From Arthrobacter sp. Edens01 (GTDB lineage: Bacteria; Actinomycetota; Actinomycetes; Actinomycetales; Micrococcaceae): 64,000 bases of DNA. This document shows, in pieces, positions 1 to 7,997 of the stretch; position 1 is the first letter of the stretch, and each line of letters opens with the position of its first letter. The notes below the pieces were generated by a model. The model did no database searches. It worked only from the letters and a program-made list of their open reading frames with translations, and was not told the DNA's origin. The stretch lies in the NCBI RefSeq assembly GCF_001307035.1, contig NZ_LKIU01000002.1:293088-357087 (forward strand), written 5' to 3'. A program made the position numbers and the translations under genes.

Positions 1-567
1 CCGAACCTCTACTCCCGCGTCTCCTACGACCCGCCGCTTCCTCGCCGGCAGCATCAGATGCACCAGCATGTCTCTCTGGGCCTGGTCATCAAGGTCCATG
101 CCGTGTACGAGAAGCCGTTCTGGCGCGAGTCCGGTCTTTCCGGCACCTGCTTCGGCGCCCACGAACTGGTGCAGGAGGTCTACGACAACACGAACCACGG
201 GGATTCCCGCGGCACCCTGGTGGGCTTTGTCTCCGATGAAAAGGCCGACGCCATGTTCGAGCTGACCGCTGAGGAACGCCGCCAGGCAATCCTCGAATCG
301 ATCGCCCGCTACCTCGGCGACGAAGCACTCACCCCCGAGGTTTACTACGAATCCGACTGGGGCTCGGAGGAATGGACCCGCGGCGCCTACGCTGCCAGCT
401 ATGACCTGGGCGGCCTGCACCGCTACGGTCCGGACCAGCTGACCCCGGTTGGCCCCATCTACTGGTCCTGTTCCGATCTTGCAGCCGAGGGCTACCAGCA
501 CGTCGACGGCGCCGTCCGCATGGGCGCGAAGACCGCCGAACGCATCATCTCCCGGTTCCAGGGCTGA
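1..567 (+). CDS. Flavin monoamine oxidase, putrescine-oxidase-like (C-terminal part)
   Basis: The frame is open from the first base and ends at TGA 565-567, so only the last 188 residues are present; the FAD-binding N-terminus lies outside the window. The visible part matches the C-terminal substrate and FAD domain of flavin amine oxidases: a PFWR motif, a YESDWGSEEWTRGAY block, and a GPIYWSCSDLA block followed by GYQHVDGAVRMG, where the family contacts the flavin. Putrescine oxidases of Rhodococcus and Micrococcus share this ending and deaminate putrescine or cadaverine to an aminoaldehyde, ammonia and H2O2. It is followed after 6 bp by a universal stress protein and then an APC permease, which suggests an amine uptake and oxidation operon. 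The substrate is inferred from family and context. Confidence 0.8.
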   Translation, partial: PNLYSRVSYDPPLPRRQHQMHQHVSLGLVIKVHAVYEKPFWRESGLSGTCFGAHELVQEVYDNTNHGDSRGTLVGFVSDEKADAMFELTAEERRQAILESIARYLGDEALTPEVYYESDWGSEEWTRGAYAASYDLGGLHRYGPDQLTPVGPIYWSCSDLAAEGYQHVDGAVRMGAKTAERIISRFQG

Positions 568-573
568 TCAGCC

Positions 574-1461
574 GTGCGTTACGTAGTCGGCTACACGGCC
601 ACCGAACGGGGCAGGGACGCGCTGTTCCTGGCCTGTGCAATCGCCCGGAGCCAGGGAGCATCCCTGGACCTGGTGATCGTTGACCCCGAAGAGTCTCCCT
701 ACACGGCTGTCTACCCGCCGGAGCGGACCTACGCGTCCCTCCTGGCCAAGCAGCTCAGGGACTGGCTGGATGAAGCCCTGGCCCTGGTGCCCGAAGACAT
801 CGAGGCAAGGGGGCACATCCGCACTGCCGACTCGGACGCGCGTGGACTGATCGAAGCGGCCGAAGCCTTCGGCGCCGGCCTCATTGTGGTCGGCGCAGGA
901 AGCAACGGGCTGTTCAAGCGCTTCACGGTGGGCAGCGTTGCCAACGCGCTGCTGCATGCTGCCGGCGTCCCGGTGGCCCTTGCTCCCCGCGGCTACAGCA
1001 GGATGGAACCGCTCACGCGGATCACCTGTGCGGTGGGGGAGCGGCGGGGTGCGGAAGACGTCCTGGAGGTTGCCTGTGATTCAGCTGCCCGCCGGGGCCT
1101 GCCGCTGCGCCTGCTCTCCCTGCTGGCGCTGGACTCCTCCGGCGGTGCGGCCCTGGACGAAGCACGGCTGCACGTTGCGGACCGGGTCCGGCGGGCTGAG
1201 GAACTTACCAAGGGAAAGAGCAGCATTACCGGTGTTGTCGCCCACGGGCGCACCATCGAAAACGCCGTCGACGACCTTGAATTCGACGACGGCGAGGTCC
1301 TGATCATCGGCTCTAGCCGATTGGCCCGCAGCAACCAGCTTTTCCTCGGCACCACCGCGTCCAAAGTCCTCCGCAGCCTCCCGGTGCCAATGGTCGTGGT
1401 CCCGCGTAACTATTCCCGCGCCGCACACGGCCAGGCACCCCAGTCAGGAGATACCCAGTGA
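574..1461 (+). CDS. Universal stress protein, tandem UspA domains
   Basis: A GTG start lies 6 bp after the amine oxidase stop. The 295 residues form two UspA domains in tandem, roughly 1-145 and 150-285. Each ends with the nucleotide-binding pattern G-x2-G-x9-G(S/T): VVGAGSNGLFKRFTVGS in the first and IIGSSRLARSNQLFLGTT in the second. Both therefore look competent for ATP binding. Such proteins are cytoplasmic and associated with stress or energy limitation. The last bases overlap the start of the APC permease (GTGA at 1458-1461), implying translational coupling. A Usp between an oxidase and a transporter suggests it modulates the permease or responds to oxidase products, but that is only inference. 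Confidence 0.9.
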   Translation: MRYVVGYTATERGRDALFLACAIARSQGASLDLVIVDPEESPYTAVYPPERTYASLLAKQLRDWLDEALALVPEDIEARGHIRTADSDARGLIEAAEAFGAGLIVVGAGSNGLFKRFTVGSVANALLHAAGVPVALAPRGYSRMEPLTRITCAVGERRGAEDVLEVACDSAARRGLPLRLLSLLALDSSGGAALDEARLHVADRVRRAEELTKGKSSITGVVAHGRTIENAVDDLEFDDGEVLIIGSSRLARSNQLFLGTTASKVLRSLPVPMVVVPRNYSRAAHGQAPQSGDTQ

Positions 1462-3014
1462 AGACACGCACCCGGGCACAGGGCGGAGCCGCCGCAAGCG
1501 GGCTGAGCAGCAAAGGGCTGAAGGGAGGACAGGTCGGGCTGATCGGCGCCGTCGTCATTGGCATTTCCTGCATTGCGCCCGCCTACACCCTCACATCCGG
1601 ACTCGGGCCGACCATTTCAGAGGTCGGGGTGCAGCTTCCGGCGATCTTCCTGGTCGGGTTTATTCCCATGATCCTGGTGGCGCTTGGCTACCGGGAGCTG
1701 AACAACGCCATGCCGGACTCAGGCACGTCCTTCACCTGGGCAACGCGGGCCTTCGGTCCATGGGTGGGCTGGATGGGCGGCTGGGGACTGATTGCGGCGA
1801 CCATCATTGTCCTCTCCAACCTGGCAGCTGTAGCGGTCGATTTCTTCTACCTGATGCTCGCCCAGGTCACAGGCAACGATTCCCTCGCCGACCTGACTTT
1901 GAACCTGCCCCTGAATATCGCAACAACCCTGGTCTTCGTGGCCATAGCCTGCTGGATCTCCTACCGCGGCGTGGAGACCACCAAGACAGTGCAGTACGTA
2001 CTGGTGGCCTTCCAGCTGGTGGTCCTCACCTGGTTCTCGGTGGCGGCCTTCGCCCACGTTGCCGGCGGAACGGCATTCGACGCCACGCAGATCAGCTGGG
2101 ACTGGTTCAATCCGTTCGCGGTTGAGTCCTTCTCCGCATTTGCGGCCGGCGTATCCCTCTCAATCTTCGTCTACTGGGGCTGGGACGTAACCCTGACCAT
2201 GAACGAGGAAACCAGGGATCCGGACCGGACACCGGGCCGGGCTGCCACCGCCACCGTGTTCGTCATCGTGCTCATTTACATGATGATCGCGCTGGCCGTC
2301 ATCTCCTTTGCCGGAGTAGGCGACGGGGAGCTCGGTGCCGGCAACCCGGACAACCAGGAGAGCATCTTCGCGGTACTGGCGACGCCGGTCATGGGCCCCT
2401 TTGCCATCCTCATGTCCCTGTCCATCCTCTCCAGTTCGGCGGCCTCACTTCAGTCGACGTTCGTGTCTCCTGCCCGCACACTGCTGGCAATGGGCCACTA
2501 CCGCGCCCTGCCCCGGCGCTTCGGGCGGATCAGCCCGGCGCACAAGTCCCCGGGCTATGCCACGGTGGCTGCTGCAGTGGCGGCAGCGGGGTTCTACGTC
2601 ATTACCCGGCTGCTTTCTGAAAACGCGCTGTGGGACACCATTACAGCGCTGGGCCTGATGATCTGCTTCTACTACGGCATCACGGCCCTGGCCTGTGTCT
2701 GGTACTTCCGGCGGGAGGCATTCGCCAGCGCACGGTCCTTCCTGCTGAAGTTCCTGGCGCCCGCCCTGGGCGGCGTCATCCTCTTCATCATGTTCATCAA
2801 GACCGCTTTCGACTCGATGGACCCGGACTACGGGTCCGGCTCCTCCGTGGGCGGCGTTGGCCTGGTGTTCGTCCTGGGAATGGGCGTAATTGTCCTCGGT
2901 GCTGTGCTGATGCTCATCATGTACCGAGCCAACCCGGGCTTCTTCCGCGGTGAGACGCTGCGCACCGGAGATTCGGTTTCCGCTGCCCAGCCCGAATCGG
3001 CTCCTTTGGTATAG
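1458..3014 (+). CDS. APC-family amino acid/polyamine permease
   Basis: The GTG start overlaps the preceding stop and has an AGGAG ribosome binding site at about 1446. The 518-residue product begins with a basic cytoplasmic tail, then GLIGAVVIGISCIAPAYTLT, the first helix of amino acid/polyamine/organocation carriers. About 12 hydrophobic segments follow, and a conserved NEETRDPDRTPGRA loop sits near residue 250. The length is normal for the family. Its place behind a putrescine-oxidase-like gene makes an amine such as putrescine or a related amino acid the likely substrate. It is the last gene of the operon; no strong hairpin with a T-run follows directly, only a GC-rich stretch. Confidence 0.88.
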   Translation: MKTRTRAQGGAAASGLSSKGLKGGQVGLIGAVVIGISCIAPAYTLTSGLGPTISEVGVQLPAIFLVGFIPMILVALGYRELNNAMPDSGTSFTWATRAFGPWVGWMGGWGLIAATIIVLSNLAAVAVDFFYLMLAQVTGNDSLADLTLNLPLNIATTLVFVAIACWISYRGVETTKTVQYVLVAFQLVVLTWFSVAAFAHVAGGTAFDATQISWDWFNPFAVESFSAFAAGVSLSIFVYWGWDVTLTMNEETRDPDRTPGRAATATVFVIVLIYMMIALAVISFAGVGDGELGAGNPDNQESIFAVLATPVMGPFAILMSLSILSSSAASLQSTFVSPARTLLAMGHYRALPRRFGRISPAHKSPGYATVAAAVAAAGFYVITRLLSENALWDTITALGLMICFYYGITALACVWYFRREAFASARSFLLKFLAPALGGVILFIMFIKTAFDSMDPDYGSGSSVGGVGLVFVLGMGVIVLGAVLMLIMYRANPGFFRGETLRTGDSVSAAQPESAPLV

Positions 3015-3221
3015 CCCGGTTTCTGTCCGGGACCGTGTGGCCGGGCGTGGGTCCTTCCCGGCTTGCCCGGGCTCGGCGCAGTTCGGTCTGGCTGGCATGG
3101 GCCGACCCGGCCGACCCGGCTGGCCCGGTCTGGCTCGGTCTGCCCTGACGTGGTCCGGCTTGCTGTTGTGGCCCGTCCTCCGGCGGAGGGCGATCGCAGC
3201 TGTTTCCGCGGGAACGCCCCG

Positions 3222-3289
3222 GGATCGCTCCGGTTTGTGGCTTTCGCTCCGCTTTGTTCGGTGGGAAGCGCTACAAACCGGAGCGAACC
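3222..3289. repeat. Inverted repeat, 14-bp perfect core arms
   Basis: TCGCTCCGGTTTGT at 3225-3238 is matched exactly by its reverse complement ACAAACCGGAGCGA at 3273-3286. Flanking bases extend the match imperfectly on both sides. The roughly 34-nt interior is partly self-complementary. No T-run follows, so it is not a standard terminator. Confidence 0.75.
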
Positions 3290-3310
3290 GGCCAGGGCCA
3301 GGATTGGGCG

Positions 3311-3422
3311 GCGGATATCCTCCGGCCTGGGACTTCCCCGCCGCAGGGGGACAATCCTGCCGTGGCGCCGCGGAGGATTGTCCCGAGACGGCAGGGAAGT
3401 CCCAAAGCGCGGGATATCCGGT
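3311..3422. repeat. Long imperfect inverted repeat (~110 bp) bounded by GGATATCC
   Basis: GGATATCC at 3313-3320 and again at 3412-3419 (the motif is self-complementary) bound a nested palindrome. The arms contain GGGACTTCCC paired with GGGAAGTCCC and GGGACAATCCT paired with AGGATTGTCCC, around a GGCGCC-centred loop. The ~50-bp arms have scattered mismatches, which fits a selected stem-loop or a small palindromic repetitive element. No transposase or flanking target duplication is visible. Confidence 0.75.
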
Positions 3423-3672
3423 CTGGGCAGCAGCCCCGACTCCACGGAAGTCCTGGGGTGCCTGGAAGAGCCATAAGACCCGACGTCGCGGCATTTCGGG
3501 ACGCCTGTTGTCGGTGTGAATAGAGGGGTCGTTGTGAAGAATGAGGCGTTGGGTTAGATTGAGTGTCAAGCACCGCACGCATGCGGCGTGTCGCGCCCGT
3601 TTGGGGACGGGCGCTCAAGGAAGGCCTCCACGGGGGTACCCCCCCAAGGGTCTCGAGGCACTAAGGATTGAA

Positions 3673-5100
3673 ATGCGACTGAGGAAACTCGCGGGCGTTT
3701 TTGCTGCGCTCGCGCTGGCTCTGGGGGCGACGGCGGTGGCCATGCCTTCAGCGTCTGCTACATCGCTGGACGGCTCGGCTGCGGCCCGCCTCCACACCCT
3801 TATCAACGATTACCGGCAAGTCCACGCGCTCAAGCCCCTGGCCTGGAACCAGGGAATTGCCAACGTGGCGCAGCAGTGGACACTGGACTCCGCCAAGACT
3901 GCCAGCGTGTCCGGAGCAGGAACGTTCCTGCACAACCCGTCCTTCGCAGCACAGTATCCGGCAGGGGCGAAGCATGCCTCAGAGAACATCGCCTGGAACA
4001 TGAGCGTGGACCAGGCATTCCAGTGGTGGGTGAACTCGGGCCCGCACAAGGCAAACATGCTGCGGGCGGCAGACACCGAACTCGGCATCGGTGTTGTGCA
4101 GCTTACTGAAGGTCCGAACAGGGGTGTGTACCTGGCAACGGTCAACTTCGGCCAGTACGAAACCCCTCCGCCCGCACCGGTCCCGCCGGCTCCTGAACCT
4201 GAGCCCGCTCCGGAGCCGGACCCGACACCGGTCCCTGCACCCGAGCCGGACCCGACGCCGACACCGGCACCCGAGCCTGCTCCTGCCCCGGCCCCTGCAC
4301 CGGCCCCCGCACCGGCCCCCGAACCCGAGCCTGCACCGGCCCCGGCACCGGCCCCCGCACCGGCCCCTGAGCCCGCTCCTGCACCGGCCCCCGAACCCGA
4401 GCCTGCACCGGCCCCCGAACCGGAACCGACACCCGAAGCAGAGCCGGCCCCTGCACCTGTACAGGTGGCAGGCACGGCGCCCGATGCGGACAACGTGCCT
4501 GCCGCGGAAACCGGGCCGCTGCCTGAGTCCGAGCCTGCTGTGGATGAAAACACGGCACCGGAAGAACCCGCCGTTCTTCAGGAAGACCCAGCGGAAGAAC
4601 CAGCGCCGGCCGCTTCACGGGCTGAACTCCTGACCAGCGATCCCGCCGTCCTGACCCCGGAAGCCCGGGGCACGTTTGAGGCGAAGGCAAGCGGAAGCCT
4701 TCTGGTGGTTGCAGGTCTGACGCCGGGCACCCAGTACCAGGTGTTCCTGCATTCGACGCCGGTCAAGGTCGGCACACTGACCGTTGACGCTGCCGGGGTA
4801 CTCCCGGTGAGCATCCCGGCCGATCTCGAAGCCGGAGACCACAGGGTTGCCCTCTACGACATGGACGGAACCCTGGCGGGCTGGCAGTCCTTCACGCTCC
4901 AGCCGGCAGTGACCGTGCTGGGCGCCCCGGGGCAGAGCGCCGGAACCGCTCCCGCCGTGCTGGCGGAAACCGGTGTGACTCCGGCGCAGATGCTCGTCGG
5001 CGGTGCAGGCGTGCTGATGGCTCTGGCCGGCGGCGCAGTGCTTCTGGCACTTCGCATCCAGGGCCGGCGGCCTGAAACCGCGACCGTAGCCGCAAGCTAG
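3673..5100 (+). CDS. CAP/SCP-domain cell-wall protein with LAETG sortase signal
   Basis: The ATG at 3673 is chosen because a typical signal peptide starts there (MRLRKLAG, then a hydrophobic stretch ending in SASA-T); upstream in-frame codons give no secretion signal. The protein has 475 residues. A CAP/SCP domain covers about 36-165, with SENIAWN and SGPHKANML motifs. A Pro-rich spacer of PEPAP-type repeats spans about 166-265, then an acidic linker and an Ig-like segment (about 335-415). The C-terminus has LAETG at 430-434, a hydrophobic helix and a basic tail, which is the signal used by class E sortases of actinobacteria. It is therefore probably displayed on the cell wall. The role of the CAP domain is unknown. 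Confidence 0.85.
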   Translation: MRLRKLAGVFAALALALGATAVAMPSASATSLDGSAAARLHTLINDYRQVHALKPLAWNQGIANVAQQWTLDSAKTASVSGAGTFLHNPSFAAQYPAGAKHASENIAWNMSVDQAFQWWVNSGPHKANMLRAADTELGIGVVQLTEGPNRGVYLATVNFGQYETPPPAPVPPAPEPEPAPEPDPTPVPAPEPDPTPTPAPEPAPAPAPAPAPAPAPEPEPAPAPAPAPAPAPEPAPAPAPEPEPAPAPEPEPTPEAEPAPAPVQVAGTAPDADNVPAAETGPLPESEPAVDENTAPEEPAVLQEDPAEEPAPAASRAELLTSDPAVLTPEARGTFEAKASGSLLVVAGLTPGTQYQVFLHSTPVKVGTLTVDAAGVLPVSIPADLEAGDHRVALYDMDGTLAGWQSFTLQPAVTVLGAPGQSAGTAPAVLAETGVTPAQMLVGGAGVLMALAGGAVLLALRIQGRRPETATVAAS

Positions 5101-5125
5101 GCTGCCAGCGGCATAACGAACAAAA

Positions 5126-5163
5126 CCGGACGGTGAAGGGTTTCCCTTCGCCGTCCGGCGTTT
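5126..5163. terminator. Bidirectional terminator between convergent genes
   Basis: CCGGACGG-TGAAGGG and CCCTTCG-CCGTCCGG form a 15-bp stem with a TTT loop (5126-5158), followed by GCGTTT. It sits between the convergent CAP-protein and rarD genes. Confidence 0.8.
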
Positions 5164-5184
5164 AAGCAGCAGGTTCCAGCGCCG

Positions 5185-6201
5185 CTAGGCAGCTGCCGCG
5201 CGGCGGATCCGTGCGCGCCGCGGGGAACCCAGCATGTCGATGCTCAGCATCAGCAGTGCCAGCCAGACCAAACCGAATCCAGCCCACCGCTCAGCAGGCA
5301 TGGCCTCCTTGAAGACCAGCAGCGCTAGCGTGAACTGCAGGATGGGCGCCAGGTACTGCAGCAGTCCCACGGTGCTCAGCGGCAGCCGCCGTGCTGCGGC
5401 ACCGAAAAACACCAGCGGAACCGCGGTGGCGATGCCGGAGGCCGCGAGCAGCCAGAAGTGGGCCGGCCCCTCGGTCAGGAGGGTCCCGGAGCCCGTGACG
5501 GCAAGGATCACCAGGACTGCGGCGGCGACTGGCGTGAGGACGGCGGTTTCAATCGTGAGGCTGGAAACGGCGTCCACCTTGCCGCCCACGTTCTTTTTCA
5601 CCAGCCCGTACAGGCCAAAGCTGAAAGCCAGCGCCAGCGCGACCCACGGCACAGTTCCGTAGCCGAACGCCAGAACCAGCACAGCTATGAAGCCGACGGC
5701 GATCGCGGCCCACTGAAGCGGCCGAAGGCGTTCCTTGAGCACCAGGACGCCCAGCAGTACGGAGATGAGCGGGTTAATGAAGTAACCCAGGGCGGCTTCT
5801 ACGGCGTGTCCGCTGAGGACGGCCCACGCGAACACCAGCCAGTTGACGGCGATCAAAAACGCAGCCAGGGTCAGGGTGCCTACTACGGCCAGGTTCCGAG
5901 CAGCCGCGAACACCAGCCGCCAGGAGCGCATGACCGTGAGCAGTGCAGCACAGAAGACCAGGGAGAAGAGGACCCGGGCTGCCACAATCTCCACGGGGCC
6001 GGCCGGTTCCAGCAACAGGAAATAGAGGGGGAGGACCCCCCAGATTCCGTAGGCGCCGATGCCGAAGAGCAGCCCCGAAGTACTGGGCTTGTCATCGGGC
6101 GGAGTCCCGCCCGCCGGCCTGGACGAAACGTAGGAGGTTCCGCCGGGTGACTGCGTGGCGGACGCGGCCGGCATTCCGGCAGGAGATTGCTCATTGGGCA
6201 T
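5185..6201 (-). CDS. rarD: RarD-like EamA-family transporter
   Basis: The gene encodes 338 residues. A hydrophilic, variable N-terminal tail of about 40 residues is followed by about ten hydrophobic helices in two EamA repeats. The sequence LLFGIGAYGIWGVLPLYFLLLEPAGPVEIVAARVLFSLVF has the organisation of RarD proteins (in the first helix and the V-E-I-x-A-x-R motif). RarD is a drug/metabolite-superfamily inner membrane protein named for a chloramphenicol-sensitivity phenotype; its natural substrate is not settled. The gene is single, convergent with the CAP-domain gene and divergent from fprA, with about 138 bp of shared promoter region. Confidence 0.88.
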   Translation of the reverse strand: MPNEQSPAGMPAASATQSPGGTSYVSSRPAGGTPPDDKPSTSGLLFGIGAYGIWGVLPLYFLLLEPAGPVEIVAARVLFSLVFCAALLTVMRSWRLVFAAARNLAVVGTLTLAAFLIAVNWLVFAWAVLSGHAVEAALGYFINPLISVLLGVLVLKERLRPLQWAAIAVGFIAVLVLAFGYGTVPWVALALAFSFGLYGLVKKNVGGKVDAVSSLTIETAVLTPVAAAVLVILAVTGSGTLLTEGPAHFWLLAASGIATAVPLVFFGAAARRLPLSTVGLLQYLAPILQFTLALLVFKEAMPAERWAGFGLVWLALLMLSIDMLGSPRRARIRRAAAA

Positions 6202-6339
6202 GTGGGGTGCAACCGGCTACGCCGTGGGCGTATTCCCGTATGTCGGGGGCACGACGTTTAGACGCGATGGTGAGTGCCAATTAGAATAGAAAAGTGTGCG
6301 CCATTTGCGTGCCACGACTCCCAAGTAGAAGGACTCTAA

Positions 6340-7767
6340 GTGTCTAACTCAGCTCCGGACAGCTCGCAGCGTCCCATGCGAGTCGCAATTATCGGTGCTG
6401 GTCCGGCAGGCGTTTACGCCGCAGACATCCTGACCAAAGCGGACCGCGACTTCGAAGTCAGCATTGATCTCTTTGATCAGTACCCGGCACCCTACGGCCT
6501 CATTCGCTACGGCGTGGCCCCGGACCATCCGCGTATCAAAGGAATCGTCAACGCCCTGGAAAAGGTGCTGGACCGCGGTGACATCCGCTTCCTGGGGAAC
6601 GTGAATTACGGCCGCGACCTTACCCTGAAGGACTTCCGGCACTTCTACGACGCGATCATCTTCGCGACCGGTGCCCTGAAGGACGCTCCGCTGAACGTCC
6701 CCGGTGTCGATCTTGAAGGCTCCTTCGGAGGCGCGGACTTCGTCTCCTGGTACGACGGCAACCCGGACGTGCCGCGCGACTGGCCGCTGGATGCCAGGGA
6801 AATCGCCGTCATCGGCAACGGCAACGTGGCCCTTGACGTTGCCCGAATTCTCTCCAAGCACGCCGATGACCTGCTGACCACCGAGATTCCGTCCAACGTG
6901 TACGAGGGGCTCAAGAAGTCCCCGGTCACCGACGTGCACATTTTTGGGCGGCGCGGCCCGGCCCAGGTGAAGTTCACTCCGCTGGAACTGCGGGAGCTCT
7001 CGCACTCACGCGACGTGGACATTGTGCTTTACCCCGAAGATTTCGAATTCGACGAAGCTTCGGATGAGCAGATCCGGACCAACAACCAGACCAAGACCAT
7101 GGTCAACACCCTGACGAACTGGCTGGTCGAGGAACAGGACACCGGCGCGTCCCGCCGGCTGCACCTGCACTTCCTTCATTCCCCGGTTGAGATCCACGAC
7201 GATCCCTCCACCCCCGGCAAGGTTGCGGGAATCAAAATGGAGCGCACGGAACTCGACGGAACCGGCAATGCGCGCGGCACCGGCGAGATCATCGATTATC
7301 CGGTCCAGGCCGTTTACCGTGCCGTCGGCTACTTCGGCTCCGAGCTTCCGGAAGTTGGCTACGATTCCCGCCGCGGTGTCATTCCCAACGAAGGCGGCCG
7401 CGTCGTCGACACCAGCGGCACGCCGGTCCCGGGCATCTACACCACCGGCTGGATCAAGCGCGGTCCGGTTGGCCTGATCGGCCACACCAAGGGCGACGCC
7501 CTTGAGACCATCGGCTACCTGCTCGAAGACCGCCGGTCCCTGCCCGCAGCCGAAGAGCCCCAGCCGGAGGCGATCATCGCGCTGCTGGAAGAACGCGGCG
7601 TCGAGTACACCACGTGGGAGGGATGGAAGCGCCTGGACGCTTACGAGAAGTCCCTGGGCGCCAAGTACGTGCACGGTGACCCCGGAATCGGCGACCTGGT
7701 CCGCGAGCGGGTCAAGGTTGTTGACCGGGAGGAAATGACCCGGATCTCCCGTGAGGGCTCCGAGTAG
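6340..7767 (+). CDS. fprA: Ferredoxin/adrenodoxin--NADP+ reductase (FprA type)
   Basis: A GTG start follows an AGAAGGA ribosome binding site. The 475-residue product carries the FAD dinucleotide motif IIGAGPAGVYAADIL at about residue 14, the APYGLIRYGVAPDHP segment typical of adrenodoxin reductases, the NADP-binding IGNGNVALDVARIL at about 155, and the C-terminal GWIKRGPVGLIGHTKGDA flavin contact. Size and motifs match mycobacterial FprA, which transfers electrons between NADPH and ferredoxin. It stands alone as a transcription unit and is closed by a strong hairpin. Confidence 0.92.
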   Translation: MSNSAPDSSQRPMRVAIIGAGPAGVYAADILTKADRDFEVSIDLFDQYPAPYGLIRYGVAPDHPRIKGIVNALEKVLDRGDIRFLGNVNYGRDLTLKDFRHFYDAIIFATGALKDAPLNVPGVDLEGSFGGADFVSWYDGNPDVPRDWPLDAREIAVIGNGNVALDVARILSKHADDLLTTEIPSNVYEGLKKSPVTDVHIFGRRGPAQVKFTPLELRELSHSRDVDIVLYPEDFEFDEASDEQIRTNNQTKTMVNTLTNWLVEEQDTGASRRLHLHFLHSPVEIHDDPSTPGKVAGIKMERTELDGTGNARGTGEIIDYPVQAVYRAVGYFGSELPEVGYDSRRGVIPNEGGRVVDTSGTPVPGIYTTGWIKRGPVGLIGHTKGDALETIGYLLEDRRSLPAAEEPQPEAIIALLEERGVEYTTWEGWKRLDAYEKSLGAKYVHGDPGIGDLVRERVKVVDREEMTRISREGSE

Positions 7768-7789
7768 GCTGCTCTTTCCAAACTGTTGA

Positions 7790-7826
7790 CCGAAGCCGGG
7801 TGCCGCTGTGCGGTGCCCGGCTTCGG
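7790..7826 (+). terminator. Hairpin after fprA
   Basis: CCGAAGCCGGGTGCCGC and GCGGTGCCCGGCTTCGG pair almost perfectly around a TGT loop 22 bp after the fprA stop. Only a short GTT follows, so the T-tract is weak. Confidence 0.7.
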
Positions 7827-7997
7827 CCGTTAATCCCCGGCCTTGCCGGCAGCCGGGTTTCCCGGCCCGCGGTGCTCTGGAACTGTGCCGTGGCGCATGT
7901 CACTATGGACGGGCAGCCACCCGCTGCCCGGAATCCTGCCTTCAACATGGCAGGACCGGATCGGACGGTCTCCTTATCAACGCGGATAGGCAGGACG

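Larger units (their letters stand above)
3015..3672. other. Long non-coding stretch with two inverted repeats
   Basis: No convincing gene lies between the permease and the CAP-domain gene (658 bp). Open frames here are GC-rich frames crossing palindromes and show no family resemblance. The first part (about 3060-3170) is low-complexity CCCGG/GGCCCGGTCTGG sequence. Two separate large inverted repeats follow and are listed individually. The promoter of the CAP-domain gene presumably lies within the last 150 bp. Confidence 0.6.

Noticed and set aside
2445-3578. 377-codon minus-strand frame across the permease end and the palindromes
   Set aside because: Runs through non-coding inverted repeats, Pro/Arg-rich, no homology features.
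4170-4460. Regular repeats resembling a CRISPR or satellite
   Set aside because: They are codons for PEPAP-type repeats in the CAP protein, without unique spacers.
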